Below, piece by piece: positions 20,402-32,000 of a stretch of DNA of 64,000 bases. Below the pieces are notes generated by a model that was not told where the DNA came from, ran no database searches, and was given only the letters and a program-made list of their open reading frames with translations. A program made the translations under genes and the position numbers. This DNA is from Flavobacterium urocaniciphilum. GTDB lineage: Bacteria; Bacteroidota; Bacteroidia; Flavobacteriales; Flavobacteriaceae. The first letter of the stretch is position 1, and every line of letters starts with the position of its first letter. The DNA is taken from the NCBI RefSeq assembly GCF_900110615.1, contig NZ_FOEI01000005.1, positions 1 to 64,000 on the forward strand, given 5' to 3'.

Positions 20402-21969
20402 ATCGCAATAGCTTGTTTTTCTTCTTTTAATAACTCGATAAAAGTAATAGGAGAAATTCCCGTAATCGATTTAAAAACCGTTGCAAAGCTACTGTGTGAT
20501 GCAAAACCACAATCTTCAGCTAAATAACTGATTTTATAATTCATATAATTAGGATCCGATTTTAACTTATCTACCAAATAATTGATTCGTAAAGTATTGA
20601 TATACTTATTGAAATTCATATTATAATTGGCATTGATAACTTCAGATAAATATTTAGTATTAGTATCAAACTGACCAGCTAATACCGCTAAAGAAATGTC
20701 TTTATTGGTAAATTTTGTAGTAGTTTCAAAACGTTTCAATTTCGCTAAAATGCCTTTTTCAGTTTCATTAGGAATATGAATTCGTTTATTTAATTCTTTA
20801 ACAATAGTTTCTTTTTCTTGTACCGGATTAATTAAATTATTTCTTGTAATTTCCAGATAACGAATGATTTCATCTAAGTTTTTCTTTCTTTGAAAATTAC
20901 GCCACCAATAAAACGCACCCAATAAAATAACAATAGAAAACAATCCAATACTTACATATAAAGCATTATAATAAACACTTTTATCTTCTTCAAAATCAGC
21001 AGCATATTCGTCGCTTAATAAATTATAAGCTACGTTTGTTGCATCTTCTTCTGCAACATCTGCCTCATGATTGATTTTATTGAAATCTTTGTTAGTTAAT
21101 TGATAATTTGTCGCATCATTTAATGCTAAATAATTGGCAATCTGCTGACTTACAATTGTTCTCTTTAAAGAGATATTTGTAAGTATTTCAGCATTTTTTA
21201 AAGATTCATCTAGTAATTCTTTTACTTTAGAATGGTTTTTTTCTAAAAAGTAAATGGATGTTAATCCGACTAAAGCATGCGTTTTAGCAAATAAATTAAC
21301 AGGATTAGATTGCTCTGAAATTTGAACAGCTTGATTATAATTTTCCTTAGAAAGTTTTAGATTTTTCTTTTCTAAATACAGTTTTCCTAGAGTTATCGTT
21401 TTCCAAAGTTTTACTTCTGATTTAGAGTTTGCATTTAACTTAATTCCTTCTAAAACGTTAATCGCATCATCAATTTTTTCTAATAACATCAAATGTTTCG
21501 CCTTCTCTATCAATAAAAAAGCAGTTGCATCTGATGTAATATTTCCTTTATTATTTTGAATTAATAAATCACAATTTTTAATTTCTGATTCAGATTCTTT
21601 GTATAAGTATAAATTTCGTAAGATAGTCGACTTAATAAGCTCAACTTCAGCTTTATCTGAAATAGACAGATATTGATTTAACCTTTTTTCTTCAAATAAT
21701 GATTTTAATGAAGAACTCAAATCGCCTTTTGCTAAATAAGCTTTAGCAATTAATAAATTAACTTTTGCTTTATTTTCGTCAGATGTAGTTGGGTTATTAA
21801 GTAAATGTTGAGCAATTATTATAGCTTGGTTGGGATTAGAATACATCAATTCTTCCACTTCTTTATCTAAATTAAGCTTCTGAATTGAATTTTGCGCAAA
21901 ACTCGATATACTTATTAATCCGAAAATTAATGTATAAATCGTTTTACTTTTAAGTTTTTTTTTCACCAT
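20398..21969 (-). CDS. Membrane-bound TPR/AraC-family transcriptional regulator
   Basis: 523 aa. It has a signal or anchor peptide (TIYTLIFGLISISSFAQ), a TPR-like helical region over about residues 30-310, and a membrane helix near 325-345 (LYVSIGLFSIVILLGAFYWW). The cytoplasmic end carries an AraC-type double helix-turn-helix: FDTNTKYLSEVINANYNMNF, the NKYINTLRINYLVDKL linker, and YLAEDCGFASHSSFATVFKS followed by GISP. Periplasmic TPR sensors joined directly to AraC output domains are a known flavobacterial regulator type. It is the first gene of a two-gene unit with the HTH-less TPR protein. It lies between two adhesin loci, so control of surface-protein genes is a reasonable guess but not shown. 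A TATATTTG element lies 45 nt upstream. Confidence 0.85.
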   Translation of the reverse strand: MVKKKLKSKTIYTLIFGLISISSFAQNSIQKLNLDKEVEELMYSNPNQAIIIAQHLLNNPTTSDENKAKVNLLIAKAYLAKGDLSSSLKSLFEEKRLNQYLSISDKAEVELIKSTILRNLYLYKESESEIKNCDLLIQNNKGNITSDATAFLLIEKAKHLMLLEKIDDAINVLEGIKLNANSKSEVKLWKTITLGKLYLEKKNLKLSKENYNQAVQISEQSNPVNLFAKTHALVGLTSIYFLEKNHSKVKELLDESLKNAEILTNISLKRTIVSQQIANYLALNDATNYQLTNKDFNKINHEADVAEEDATNVAYNLLSDEYAADFEEDKSVYYNALYVSIGLFSIVILLGAFYWWRNFQRKKNLDEIIRYLEITRNNLINPVQEKETIVKELNKRIHIPNETEKGILAKLKRFETTTKFTNKDISLAVLAGQFDTNTKYLSEVINANYNMNFNKYINTLRINYLVDKLKSDPNYMNYKISYLAEDCGFASHSSFATVFKSITGISPITFIELLKEEKQAIAI

Positions 21970-22013
21970 ACTACTACTCTTAATGACAAATTTTAAAAAA
22001 AAATTCTATGCAA

Positions 22014-22021
22014 CAAATATA
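22014..22021 (-). promoter_or_regulatory. -7 element (TATATTTG) for the TPR/AraC operon
   Basis: Exact match to TAnnTTTG on the minus strand, 45 nt before the ATG at 21969. A T-run stands where the -33 box is expected. The 299-bp gap 21970-22268 holds this promoter, the oppositely directed one at 22217, and nothing else I can recognise. Confidence 0.5.
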
Positions 22022-22216
22022 TTCTTTAAATGTATGAAAAAAAACCATAAATGGTAACAAGTTGCATTTATTTTGTTTAATTATTTAAAACGATAAAAAT
22101 AAGTTATTTAATACTTCAATGCAAGTGTAAAAAATAAGAATTTTTCTACTTAAAATTAGTCTTTAATTTTACCTTAATATGATCTCCTTTTAAGTTTATT
22201 CTATTCGATTTTTTTG

Positions 22217-22224
22217 TAAATTTG
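22217..22224 (+). promoter_or_regulatory. -7 element (TAAATTTG) for the purine nucleoside phosphorylase gene
   Basis: Exact TAnnTTTG match, with a TTTA 18 nt upstream as a weak -33 box. The predicted leader before the ATG at 22269 is about 40 nt. Confidence 0.5.
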
Positions 22225-22268
22225 ATAGTACTTTTATTCAAACAAATTAATATTTTAAACCTAAAATT

Positions 22269-23081
22269 ATGCTCAATCAAATATACGAAACCTGTGAATA
22301 CATCATCAAAAAAACAAATTTCAACCCCGAATTTGGTGTCGTTTTAGGCTCTGGATTAGGTAATTTTGTAGATGATATAAATATTGAATTTACACTACCC
22401 TATTCTGAAATTCCAAACTTTCCTGTTTCAACAGTTTCTGGTCATAAAGGCGCATTAATATTCGGAACCATTAACAATAAAAAAGTTGTTGCAATGCAAG
22501 GTCGATTTCATTATTATGAAGGTTACAACATGAAAGAAGTGACCTTTCCCATTCGAGTTATGAAACAATTAGGCATTTCAAAATTAATTGTTTCTAATGC
22601 TTCTGGAGGTGTAAATTCAAATTACAAAGTTGGTTCGATTGTATTAATTAAAGATCATGTAAATATGTTACCAGAACATCCTTTAAGAGGTTTTAATGAC
22701 GATCGATTAGGGCCACGATTTGTTAATATGAGCGAACCATACAGCTTAAAAATGATTAAAAAAGTAAAAGAAATTGCTCAAAAATTGAATATTGAAGTGG
22801 AAGAAGGTGTATATATTGCCTTACAAGGTCCAACGTACGAAACTCTTTCAGAATATAAAATGATTAAAAATATTGGTGGCGATTGTGTTGGAATGAGTAC
22901 CGTTCCGGAAGTAATTGTTGCTCGTCATATGAATTTAGAGACTTTTGGAATATCTGTAATAACTGATATGGGAACTGAAAACAATATTGTAGAAGTATCT
23001 CATGAAGAGGTTTTAAAAGCTGCAAAAATGGCTGAACCAAAAGTTAGAGCGCTTATTAAAGAATTGATTATCAATTATTAA
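22269..23081 (+). CDS. Purine nucleoside phosphorylase, trimeric type
   Basis: 270 aa, the normal length for the trimeric (low-molecular-mass) family. It splits purine nucleosides with phosphate to the free base and (deoxy)ribose 1-phosphate in purine salvage, in the cytoplasm. Family motifs in order: GVVLGSGLGNF (phosphate site), STVSGHKG, QGRFHYYEGY, SNASGGVN, ALQGPTYET (with the base-contacting Glu) and VGMSTVPEVIVARH. Near the C-terminus, at the position of human Asn243, the motif reads SVITDMG, with Asp instead of Asn, which could affect base preference. It is a single gene with its own promoter and a strong terminator. The family call is firm; exact substrates are not. Confidence 0.93.
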   Translation: MLNQIYETCEYIIKKTNFNPEFGVVLGSGLGNFVDDINIEFTLPYSEIPNFPVSTVSGHKGALIFGTINNKKVVAMQGRFHYYEGYNMKEVTFPIRVMKQLGISKLIVSNASGGVNSNYKVGSIVLIKDHVNMLPEHPLRGFNDDRLGPRFVNMSEPYSLKMIKKVKEIAQKLNIEVEEGVYIALQGPTYETLSEYKMIKNIGGDCVGMSTVPEVIVARHMNLETFGISVITDMGTENNIVEVSHEEVLKAAKMAEPKVRALIKELIINY

Positions 23082-23086
23082 TCATT

Positions 23087-23121
23087 AAAAAAACCTGTAA
23101 GTGACTCTTACAGGTTTTTTT
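23087..23121. terminator. Bidirectional rho-independent terminator
   Basis: The arms 23087-23101 and 23107-23121 (core CCTGTAAG/CTTACAGG) are flanked by seven A and seven T residues. It serves the phosphorylase gene on plus and the OmpA/PD40 gene on minus. Confidence 0.85.
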
Positions 23122-23145
23122 AATTCAATTATTCAATTTATTCAT

Positions 23146-25068
23146 TTATTTTTCTACAATTATAAAATCGGAACGACGGTTTACAAAATGTTCCTCTTCA
23201 GTACATTTTACTCCATTACTGCATTTATTTTTCAAACGCGTTTCCCCAAAACCAATGGCACTTTCAATACGATCTGAAGAAATTCCTTTAGAAATGATAT
23301 AGGTTTGAGTCGATTTTGCTCGTTTATCCGACAAGGTTAAATTATACAAATCTTTACCTCTTGAATCGGTATGAGATTCAATTCTAATTTTAACTTTCGG
23401 GAAATTATTCATTACAAAAACTACTTTATCTAACTCAGCAGCAGCTTGTGGTGTGATGTCCCATTTATCATAATTAAAGAAAATTGGATTGATGTCAATT
23501 TTCTCATTTCCATTATCTTTCACAACAAAATCTTCTAAATTATTTAGTTTGAAATCTACATTAATTACCTCTCCGTTTTTATCCAAAGTAGCTACTTCTT
23601 TTTTCTCTGTTGAATGATTTGGTTTTGAAGCTTCCACTTTATAGGTTCCGTTACAAGGTAAAACAAATTCAAATTTACCATCTGCCGGAGTTGTAAATTC
23701 ATTTACTAAATCGCCAAATTCATCAAAAACCTTAACTGTTGCGCCTTCAATAGTACTATTAGATTTTGAATTTCTAACATTTCCTTGAACAATTTGATTA
23801 CATTCTTGTGGTTTTTTAGTGAAATAATAAATATCATCATCGCCTTTTCCAGAATCTCTATTGGATGAAAAATAACCTGTTTTTAAATCTGCATCAATAA
23901 TATATGAAAAATCGTCTTTATTACTGTTAATAGGTTCTCCCAAGTTTTTAGGATACGAAAAATCTTTTCCATTATGTTTGCTTTCAAAAACATCTAAACC
24001 TCCAAAACCATAATGTCCTTCAGAAGAAAAATAAAGTACACCATTATTATAAAAAGGGAACATTTCTCTACCAATTGTATTAATTTTTGGACCTAAATTT
24101 ACAGGTGAATTCAATTTTCCATCCGAAAAAACTTCACAAACATAAATATCTGTTTCACCAAAACCACCAGGCATATCAGACACAAAAAACAACCATTTTC
24201 CGTCAGAACTTAAGCAAGGATGACCCACACTATAATCTAAACTATTGAAAAACAAACTCTCTGTTTTAGTCACTTTATCATTTTCTAACCAAGCTTTTAT
24301 GATTTGAAAATTGTTAGTTCCAGACGCGTCATTTTTCAATTTATTACGTTTTAAAGTATTTGTGGTGTAATAAAATGTTTTTAAATCGGCAGCAAAAGTT
24401 ATCGTTGCATCGTGATAATTTGAATTTACATCTTCTAAAAATAACTTTTGGTTAAATAACGAACCATTTGTTAAGTTTTTCTCAGCCTCATACATAGCTA
24501 AAAACGGCTGTTGATTGTAGGAATACAGTTTAGTTTCATCCGTATTATTACTCGAAGCATAAATCATTTTTGTTCCGAAATAGGTGGCTCCAAAATCGGA
24601 ATTTGGACTATTTATTTCTAAATTTCGGATTTCATATTTTGATTCTTTTTTAGACAAACTATCCAAATATTTTTGATTATTGGTAAACTTCTTAATTTGA
24701 TCGCTTACTCCTTTTTTCTTTAAAAACTCTTTGGTAATGGTATTGGCAGCCTCATAATCTCGAACACCTCTTAGTGCTTGAGTATAACGAAGCATGTATA
24801 AATCCGTTAAATTTTGTCCTTGAACTTCATATAGTTTTTGATACCAAGGTAACGCCTTTCTCATATCATTCATATAATAATAGGTATCAGCTATATTTGT
24901 CATCGTTTCAATTGAAGGACTACTATTTTTCTCTAAATACTCTTCATATAATTTAGCAGCTTCAACGTAAGACATGTCTTTAAACATTTTGTCGGCCATT
25001 TTTAGTTTTTGTTGTCCGAAGGTTATACTCATAACAACAAACATTCCTAAAGTAAATAATTTTCTCAT
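23146..25068 (-). CDS. OmpA-family protein with TPR, PD40 propeller and carboxypeptidase-regulatory-like domain (second copy)
   Basis: 640 aa, a full-length paralogue of the protein at 2518-4389 with the same domain order. Signal peptide MRKLFTLGMFVVMSITFGQ; TPR-like helices to about residue 130; PD40 repeats over 160-420 (CLSSDGKWLFFVSDMPGGFGETD, GGLDVFES). A carboxypeptidase-regulatory-like domain covers about 430-515 (VQGNVRNSKSNSTIEGATV). The OmpA domain spans about 530-640 (FFNYDKWDITPQAAAEL, SHTDSRGKDLYN, NRRSDF). It is the last gene of the second adhesin-PorP-OmpA triad, 11 nt after porP, and ends at the bidirectional terminator. Likely role: peptidoglycan-anchored partner of the neighbouring PorP-like barrel. 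Confidence 0.88.
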   Translation of the reverse strand: MRKLFTLGMFVVMSITFGQQKLKMADKMFKDMSYVEAAKLYEEYLEKNSSPSIETMTNIADTYYYMNDMRKALPWYQKLYEVQGQNLTDLYMLRYTQALRGVRDYEAANTITKEFLKKKGVSDQIKKFTNNQKYLDSLSKKESKYEIRNLEINSPNSDFGATYFGTKMIYASSNNTDETKLYSYNQQPFLAMYEAEKNLTNGSLFNQKLFLEDVNSNYHDATITFAADLKTFYYTTNTLKRNKLKNDASGTNNFQIIKAWLENDKVTKTESLFFNSLDYSVGHPCLSSDGKWLFFVSDMPGGFGETDIYVCEVFSDGKLNSPVNLGPKINTIGREMFPFYNNGVLYFSSEGHYGFGGLDVFESKHNGKDFSYPKNLGEPINSNKDDFSYIIDADLKTGYFSSNRDSGKGDDDIYYFTKKPQECNQIVQGNVRNSKSNSTIEGATVKVFDEFGDLVNEFTTPADGKFEFVLPCNGTYKVEASKPNHSTEKKEVATLDKNGEVINVDFKLNNLEDFVVKDNGNEKIDINPIFFNYDKWDITPQAAAELDKVVFVMNNFPKVKIRIESHTDSRGKDLYNLTLSDKRAKSTQTYIISKGISSDRIESAIGFGETRLKNKCSNGVKCTEEEHFVNRRSDFIIVEK

Positions 25069-25079
25069 ATGTATCAGTA

Positions 25080-26012
25080 TTAAAAGAAACGAGGTGATTT
25101 GATTACAGTTGATTTTTGAGGTAATTGATAACGAAGAATAACTTCATGTGTTCCGTCATTATATTTATTTAGTGGAGTTACAGTATAATCAAAAGAATAT
25201 CCAATGAAGAAATCTTTGGCAAATTGTAATCCTAATAAAGCACTTACCGAATCATCCATTCTATATGAAGCTCCTAAGGTTACTTTTTCTTGAAGTAAGA
25301 AATTAGCTGAAAAATCTGTAGATAATGGCGCACCAGAAACCGCTTTCACTAAAACTGATGGTTTAAATTTTACCTCATCAGACAAATCGAAAACATATCC
25401 TCCAATAAAATAATAATGTAATTTATCTGAAACTACCGATTCTTGAACATCATCATAATAATCATATCGTATAAAACTAGGAACAGATAAACCTACATAC
25501 CATTTATTAGCATACAAATAGGCACCTGTACCAACTGTTGGCATGATTTTATTATCAATATTATTATTTAACAACACATCATTACTGTCGTAAAATCTAC
25601 CTTTAGACCAATCAATATTTAACATCCTTGCTCCTGCTTTTAAACCAAAAGCCAGTTTTGTTTCAATTCCTAAATCTAATGTATAAGAAAAGTTTCCTAC
25701 CAAAGTTTGTTCGCTAGATGGACCTAAATCGTCACTAATAATATTCAATCCTAATCCTATTTTTTTATTTGTTAAAGGAGAATGCAATCCGAAAGTTCCT
25801 GTTTGAGGTGCTCCATCAATATTTACCCATTGTTTTCTAAGAAGTAAATTTGCTTCCAAAGTCCCAACTGAACCTGTATAACCAGGATTTACCGTTATAG
25901 TATTATACATATACTGCGTATATTCTGGATTTTGTTGCGCCATAGACAGCAGTCCTGAAAAGGTTAATAACAACCCTAATAATCCCTTTCTATTTGATAT
26001 ATTTTTTCTCAT
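25080..26012 (-). CDS. PorP/SprF family type IX secretion outer-membrane protein (second copy)
   Basis: 310 aa. An N-terminal signal (GLLGLLLTFSGLLSMAQ) is followed by the family signature QNPEYTQYMYNTITVNPGYTGS and LLLRKQWVNIDGAPQTGTFG. A beta-barrel pattern runs to a terminal Phe (SPRFF). It lies between a 2045-aa type B cargo gene (30 nt upstream) and an OmpA gene (11 nt downstream), the same three-part order as at 2518-12603. Probably a dedicated surface-display or export factor for that cargo. Confidence 0.92.
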   Translation of the reverse strand: MRKNISNRKGLLGLLLTFSGLLSMAQQNPEYTQYMYNTITVNPGYTGSVGTLEANLLLRKQWVNIDGAPQTGTFGLHSPLTNKKIGLGLNIISDDLGPSSEQTLVGNFSYTLDLGIETKLAFGLKAGARMLNIDWSKGRFYDSNDVLLNNNIDNKIMPTVGTGAYLYANKWYVGLSVPSFIRYDYYDDVQESVVSDKLHYYFIGGYVFDLSDEVKFKPSVLVKAVSGAPLSTDFSANFLLQEKVTLGASYRMDDSVSALLGLQFAKDFFIGYSFDYTVTPLNKYNDGTHEVILRYQLPQKSTVIKSPRFF

Positions 26013-26042
26013 TTTCTTGAAATTTAATAGTTATTATTAATC

Positions 26043-29000
26043 TTAACGCATGATAAATACCCAACCTGTTTTTATTCTATTATCACTTTCTCCAGTTTCA
26101 AAAATGTAATAATATGTTCCTGTTGGTAATACACTTCCGTTAAAAGTTCCGTTAACATTTGAAATACCTTTCCAAGTATTTTTATAGTATTTAGTTTCAT
26201 AAACTAGATTTCCATATCTATTATAAATTTCAAGTTTATTATTTGGGAAAAACTCTGCACATTTAATGTTGAAGAAATCGTTTGAACCATCTTCATTTGG
26301 AGTAAATTCATTATATACAATTAAACATAATGGGTCAGTTGTTACTCCTGCTACATCGCCATCATCTGGATCATCTTCATCTGCACTAATAATTTCAGCA
26401 ATATTCAAATAATCTCCTTCCATTAATACAGTAGCTGTAATTAATAATGTGGCACTTTGATTAGCAGCTAATGACGGAATGTTCCAAATTCCAGAAATAG
26501 GATTATATGTACCTGCTGAAGTAGTTGAACTTACGTATGCATATCCACTTGGTAAAGGTTCACTTACTACAATATTTGAATAAGATCCTAAACCTGTACT
26601 TGTTACAGTAATTGTAAACACTACATTATCGTCAACGAAAGGTGTAGGATTATCTACTGTTTTTGTGATTGATAGGTTAGAACACATACCTATAGTTACA
26701 TCTAAATTTGCTGTATTAACTAAACTACATCCGTTACTATCATTATAGGAAACACTTACAGAATTAGTTCCCGTTTGTGTCCATTGCACCGTAATAAAAT
26801 TATCATTAACGCCACCTCCACTGACTATAACTGCACCCGTACTTAATGTCCAAACATAATTTGACATTCCAGCTTGAGTAGTATATGTGGTATTAGTTAG
26901 AATACAATTATTTGAAGAATTTTCTGTAATTGTTGCCGTATTGTTTTCCAAAAAGTTAACTGTAATTGCTAATCTTGTAGCGCTAGTACAACCTGATACT
27001 GGATCAATTTGTAAAGCATAATAAATTCCTCCATCAACCAATGGTGTAGTTGTTGATAAAATGTTTCCATTTGTTAAAGCATCATACCAAACAATATTCG
27101 ATTCATTAACTTGTAAATTAGCAATAGTTGGATTAGTTATTCCACAAAAATCTTGAGATGCATCATTTGTAGTTGCCATTGGAACCGTTATTATTGTTGG
27201 AGTAATTGCTGTTCTTGAAGCACTTGAACATCCTGAAGCACTGTCTGTAATACTCGCATAATAGGTAACTCCACTTACTAATGTTGTGGTTGCAGGTAAA
27301 ACATTTCCATTAATTGGAGCATCATACCAAATTACACCTGTTTCATTTACTTGAAGTGAAGCAATTGTTGGATTGGTAGTTGCACAAAAATCAGGTGTAG
27401 CATCAGTAGTTGTTACTAAAGGCACTGTAATTACAGTTGGAATAACTTCCAATCTAGTGGCACTTGAACAACCTGAAGCACTATCTGTAACACCAGCAAA
27501 ATAAGAAACACCATTAACTAGTACAGTAGATGTTGCTAATACATTTCCTCCTACCGCTGCATCATACCAAATAATTCCTGAAGATGGTGTTATAATTAAT
27601 GAAGCTAATGTTGCATTTGAAGTTGAACACACATCTGGAGTTGCATCAGTTATTGTTGGTGTAGGAACATTTATTATTGTTGGAATAATTTCTAATCTAG
27701 TTGAACTTGAACAACCTGAAACAATATCTGTAATCGATGCAAAATAAGAAACTCCATTTTGAAGAACTGTTGAAGTTGGTAAAACTGTTCCACCTATTGC
27801 AGCATCATACCAAATTATACCTGATTCATTAACTTGTAGTGAAGCAATTGTTGGATTGGCAGTTGCACAAAAATCGGGTGTAGCATCTAAAGTTGTTGGT
27901 GTCGGAATTGTAATAATTGTAGGAGTAACTTGAAGTCTAGAAGCACTTGAACAACCCGAAATTGGATCTGTAATTCCAGCATAATAAGTTACACCATTCA
28001 CTAATGGAGTTGAAAGTGGTAAAACAGTTCCATTACTTGGAGCATCATACCATATTATTCCAGATTCATTTATTTGTAAGGAAGCAATTGTTGGATTGGT
28101 TGAGGCACAGAAATCTGGAGTTGCATCTAAAGTAGTTGGAGTTGCAATTTCTATTAATTGAACAGTAACACTTTTTAAAGTTCCCGGTATATTTTGACAA
28201 CTCGTATCACTACTCATCGCAACATAATAGGTATATGGACTATTCAAAGCTGTTAATCCTGTAATAGATAAGGTTCCATTTGGCAATATATTATAGGTTA
28301 CACCTGAAATTGTCCCATTTGTTATGGGTTGCGATACATCATTAGTAAAAAACCAAGTATATTGTGGATTGGCAAATGTACTTGATGGTGATAATGTAGC
28401 AATAGTACCTAAACAAATTTGAGCATTATTTGCTGTAATATCACCTGATGTAGAAAATGGTAAAATGGTAAAAGTAATTGCTGTTCTATCTGGAAGAGCT
28501 GTTCTACAAAATTCATTTGAACTTACTCCTACATAATATGTATATGTTCCTGGCGCTAACCCTGTTAATTGTAACACATTTGTGTTTTCCCCAACAATTA
28601 AAGTTTGATTAGTCCCATCAAAACTGTACCAATAAAATATTGGGTTAGTCATCACAGGAACAGTATTCAATTGAGCCGTTAGTGTAACATTACCAGTTGA
28701 GCTACAAAATGTAGTATCATCATCGGCATTTACCACAATATCAGATATTGCACTAATTGGCGAAAATGGTTTTACAACAATAGTAATAGGTGTTCTCGAC
28801 AATACTTCACATCCACTTCTTACAGGTTGAATATAATATGTGTAAGTTCCTGGTGTAGTATTTGCAGGTAAAGTATAGCTAATTCCAGTTGTAATTAAAT
28901 TTCCACCGGTTGCAGCATCATACCAATTATATGTAGTACAAATATCACTCGTTAACGTTATAGTTGCATCTTGACAAACTTCTATCGAATCATCTACACC

Positions 29001-32000
29001 TCCAACAATATCAATATTTGCTTCTCTTTTCACATAATGAACTCTTAAGAAATCAAGCATATTTAAAGCACCACCTAATCTAATTTTTACTCGATCATAA
29101 GGCGGTGATGATATTGAAGAAATAAATATTGCTCCATCATTTCCTCCGTTTAATAATTCTAAAGATGCAGCAGATCCATCAGCTATAAGTAAATTTCCAA
29201 CAGGAGTATCACCCATATATCTTTGCACAGTAAATCCAGATAAAGCACCTACATTTAAAGTAGAACCAGGTTTTTCTAAAAATATTTTTAAAATATCTGT
29301 TGGTTGAGAAACAGTTCTAAATTTTACCGTAAGTTCAGCTGCCGATAAAGCTCCTACTCCATTATATAATGTCGCATAACTAGCATCACTATTATCAACT
29401 GCATTCCAAGGATTCACTACATTAGTTGTATTTGTAAGTACACCAATCCCTAAATCGAAAACACCATGAAATAGATCTTCAACATCGCCTGTATTACATA
29501 TAAAAGGAGTAATTACTTTATTGTAATATGCTTCATAAACTTTTGCATTTTGCGAAACACTTACTGTTGATCCAACAATAATTCGAACGCCATCATAAAT
29601 TTGAGGTCCAGAAAGATTACTTGGTACAAAAGTATATTCAAAACAATTATCGCCAGGTAAAAGATTTACTATACTTCCTGAAAGGGGTTGGATAGTACCT
29701 ATATCAACTGGAACACCCATACCATTTCGTTTTGTTCCTACAACTGAAATAGCGCCAATTAATGTTAATCCGCTGTATTCTGTTCCTAGTTTTATTGAAA
29801 CTGGAGTTCCAGCTGGAATTGCATCATTCCATTCTAATGTTTGCCAAGTTGTTCCAACACCTAATGCTCCTATCCCACTTGTAATTGTTGAATGTGATTG
29901 TGGGTTTTCATCTATTGCATTGGCATTATTAATAACTCCTCCAGTTAATATTGAATTTGATGATTGAGTATCAGCATACACACGAGTTGTATTTACAAAA
30001 CAATCAGTCGGACTATTCACAATAACAGTAGCTATTCCACTTCTACTACAAACTCCATTATTAGCAATTGCAGTAAATGTATAGGTTCCAGAATTCATAA
30101 ATGGTCCAGCAATATTCGATGCTAAAGCGTTTCCATTAGAATCATACCATGTTATTGGAGCATTTGAAGTTGCCATTAAAGTTACACTATCTCCAACATT
30201 AGCAGTATAGCTTGATGGATTAATGTTTAATGTTGGTGATGGATTTACGGTTACATTAACCGAAGAAATAGCAGAAATACAACTATTAGGAACTTCAGCT
30301 TGAATATAATACGTTCCACTTGTTTGAATAGCAGCAGCTGCACTTGCAGAAATAACATTCATACTACTATCATAAAAAGTATAAATAGTATTTCCAGAAG
30401 TATCAAAACCAACTATTGCATCGGCTAAATTAACGCTAGTACAATTTGTTAAAGTTGGAGTTACTGTTAAACTTGTTTGAACTGGAGAAACAACTGTAAT
30501 TGGTAAAAGTGTTCCATTTGCATTTTCACAAACACCATTTACTTCAATTGCAACATAATATGTAATTGGAGTGTTAGTGGTGTTTAAACCAGAAATAGTT
30601 AAGGCACCTGTACCGGCATCTTTAACATAAGAAATTCCAGGATGTCCTGAAAAACCTGTTGTAATTTCTTGTGTTTTATTTTGATCTGTATAATAATTAA
30701 AAGTACTATTAGTAATAATTGTAGAAGGTTCTATAACTACAATTCCTGAACATGAAGCCGTCATCGTAGTATTGCTTACAGTAATATCAGAAGCTAAAGG
30801 AACTGAAATAAAAGTTACAGTTATTGGCACTCTTGATGATAAATTTGGACAACCAATTTTTTTAGCGGCTACATAATAAGTAGTCGTTGAATTTAAAACT
30901 GGTGTTGTATAACCAACATTATAAGCTGTTACTGCTATTGGTGAACTACTTGTTGAAGAATCATACCAAACCAATTCATTATCTGAAGATGTATTTGCTA
31001 ATAACGTAACCGATTGACTTCCGCAAATTGATATATTTTGCGAGGCTAAAGCAATTGTTGGTGCGGCCGGACTTCTATAAATATCATAAATACGTAATCC
31101 TTTTACAACATTAAGTTGAACTAAAGAAGAAATAGAAATACGAACCCTGTCAAAAGCTTGACCTGGTGAAATAGGAATAGTTGCTTTTTGTCCATTACTT
31201 AATAGTCCGATTAAATCTAAATCTAAAATAGTTCCTATATCATAAGTATAAACAACAGTTGTTCCATTTAAGGCTTCAATCTTTATACCATCTGCTAATC
31301 CTAAATTTAAAATAGATGGATTATCTAATTGTAACGTTAAATGAAATTGATCTGTTGGATTTGAAAGAGAACTAAAATAAATAGTTTGATTGATAGTTCC
31401 AGCAACTGCTAATAATCCTAAACTAATGTTAGAATAAGAATTTACATCTGTATCAATAGCACGTTGCGGATTGGTAACTCCAGCATTACCTAATCCAATT
31501 AAATCAAGTGTTCCTCCTGAACCATCAAAAGAAGTAGCAAAAGCAATATCACAACTATTCGTTCCTTCAGTATAAAAAGCGTTATACACTTTCATACTAT
31601 TTGATGTTCCCACTAATAAAGCATCTGTGTGATCAACAATTTCAATTCGGTTATAGCTTTGATTAGGTGTAATTGCAAAATAATAATTTCCAGCTGCATC
31701 TCGAATAAGTTTACCTGCATCAGAAGTAAAATTATTCTGACTTGAAAAAACACTAACAGATGTATTATTGTTTTTAGCCGCAATAGTAAAATAATGATTT
31801 CCTAAAACAACTGTTCCTAGTAAATCGGCTAATTCACCACCCAATCCACCACCAACTAAAGCATTCAAAACATCTTGATCAAAATCAATTTTAACATAAG
31901 ACGTTTTTCCAGCGGGTAATGTTGTAGGGAATTCGAGTTCAATGGCTCCATTATATGCTCCAATTCCAATTGCAACACCTCCATATGAATTTAGTGTAGC

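Noticed and set aside
26940..28145. CRISPR-like array from the regular 240-bp period
   Set aside because: The period is far too long, there are no spacers, and the repeats are in-frame codons of a protein.
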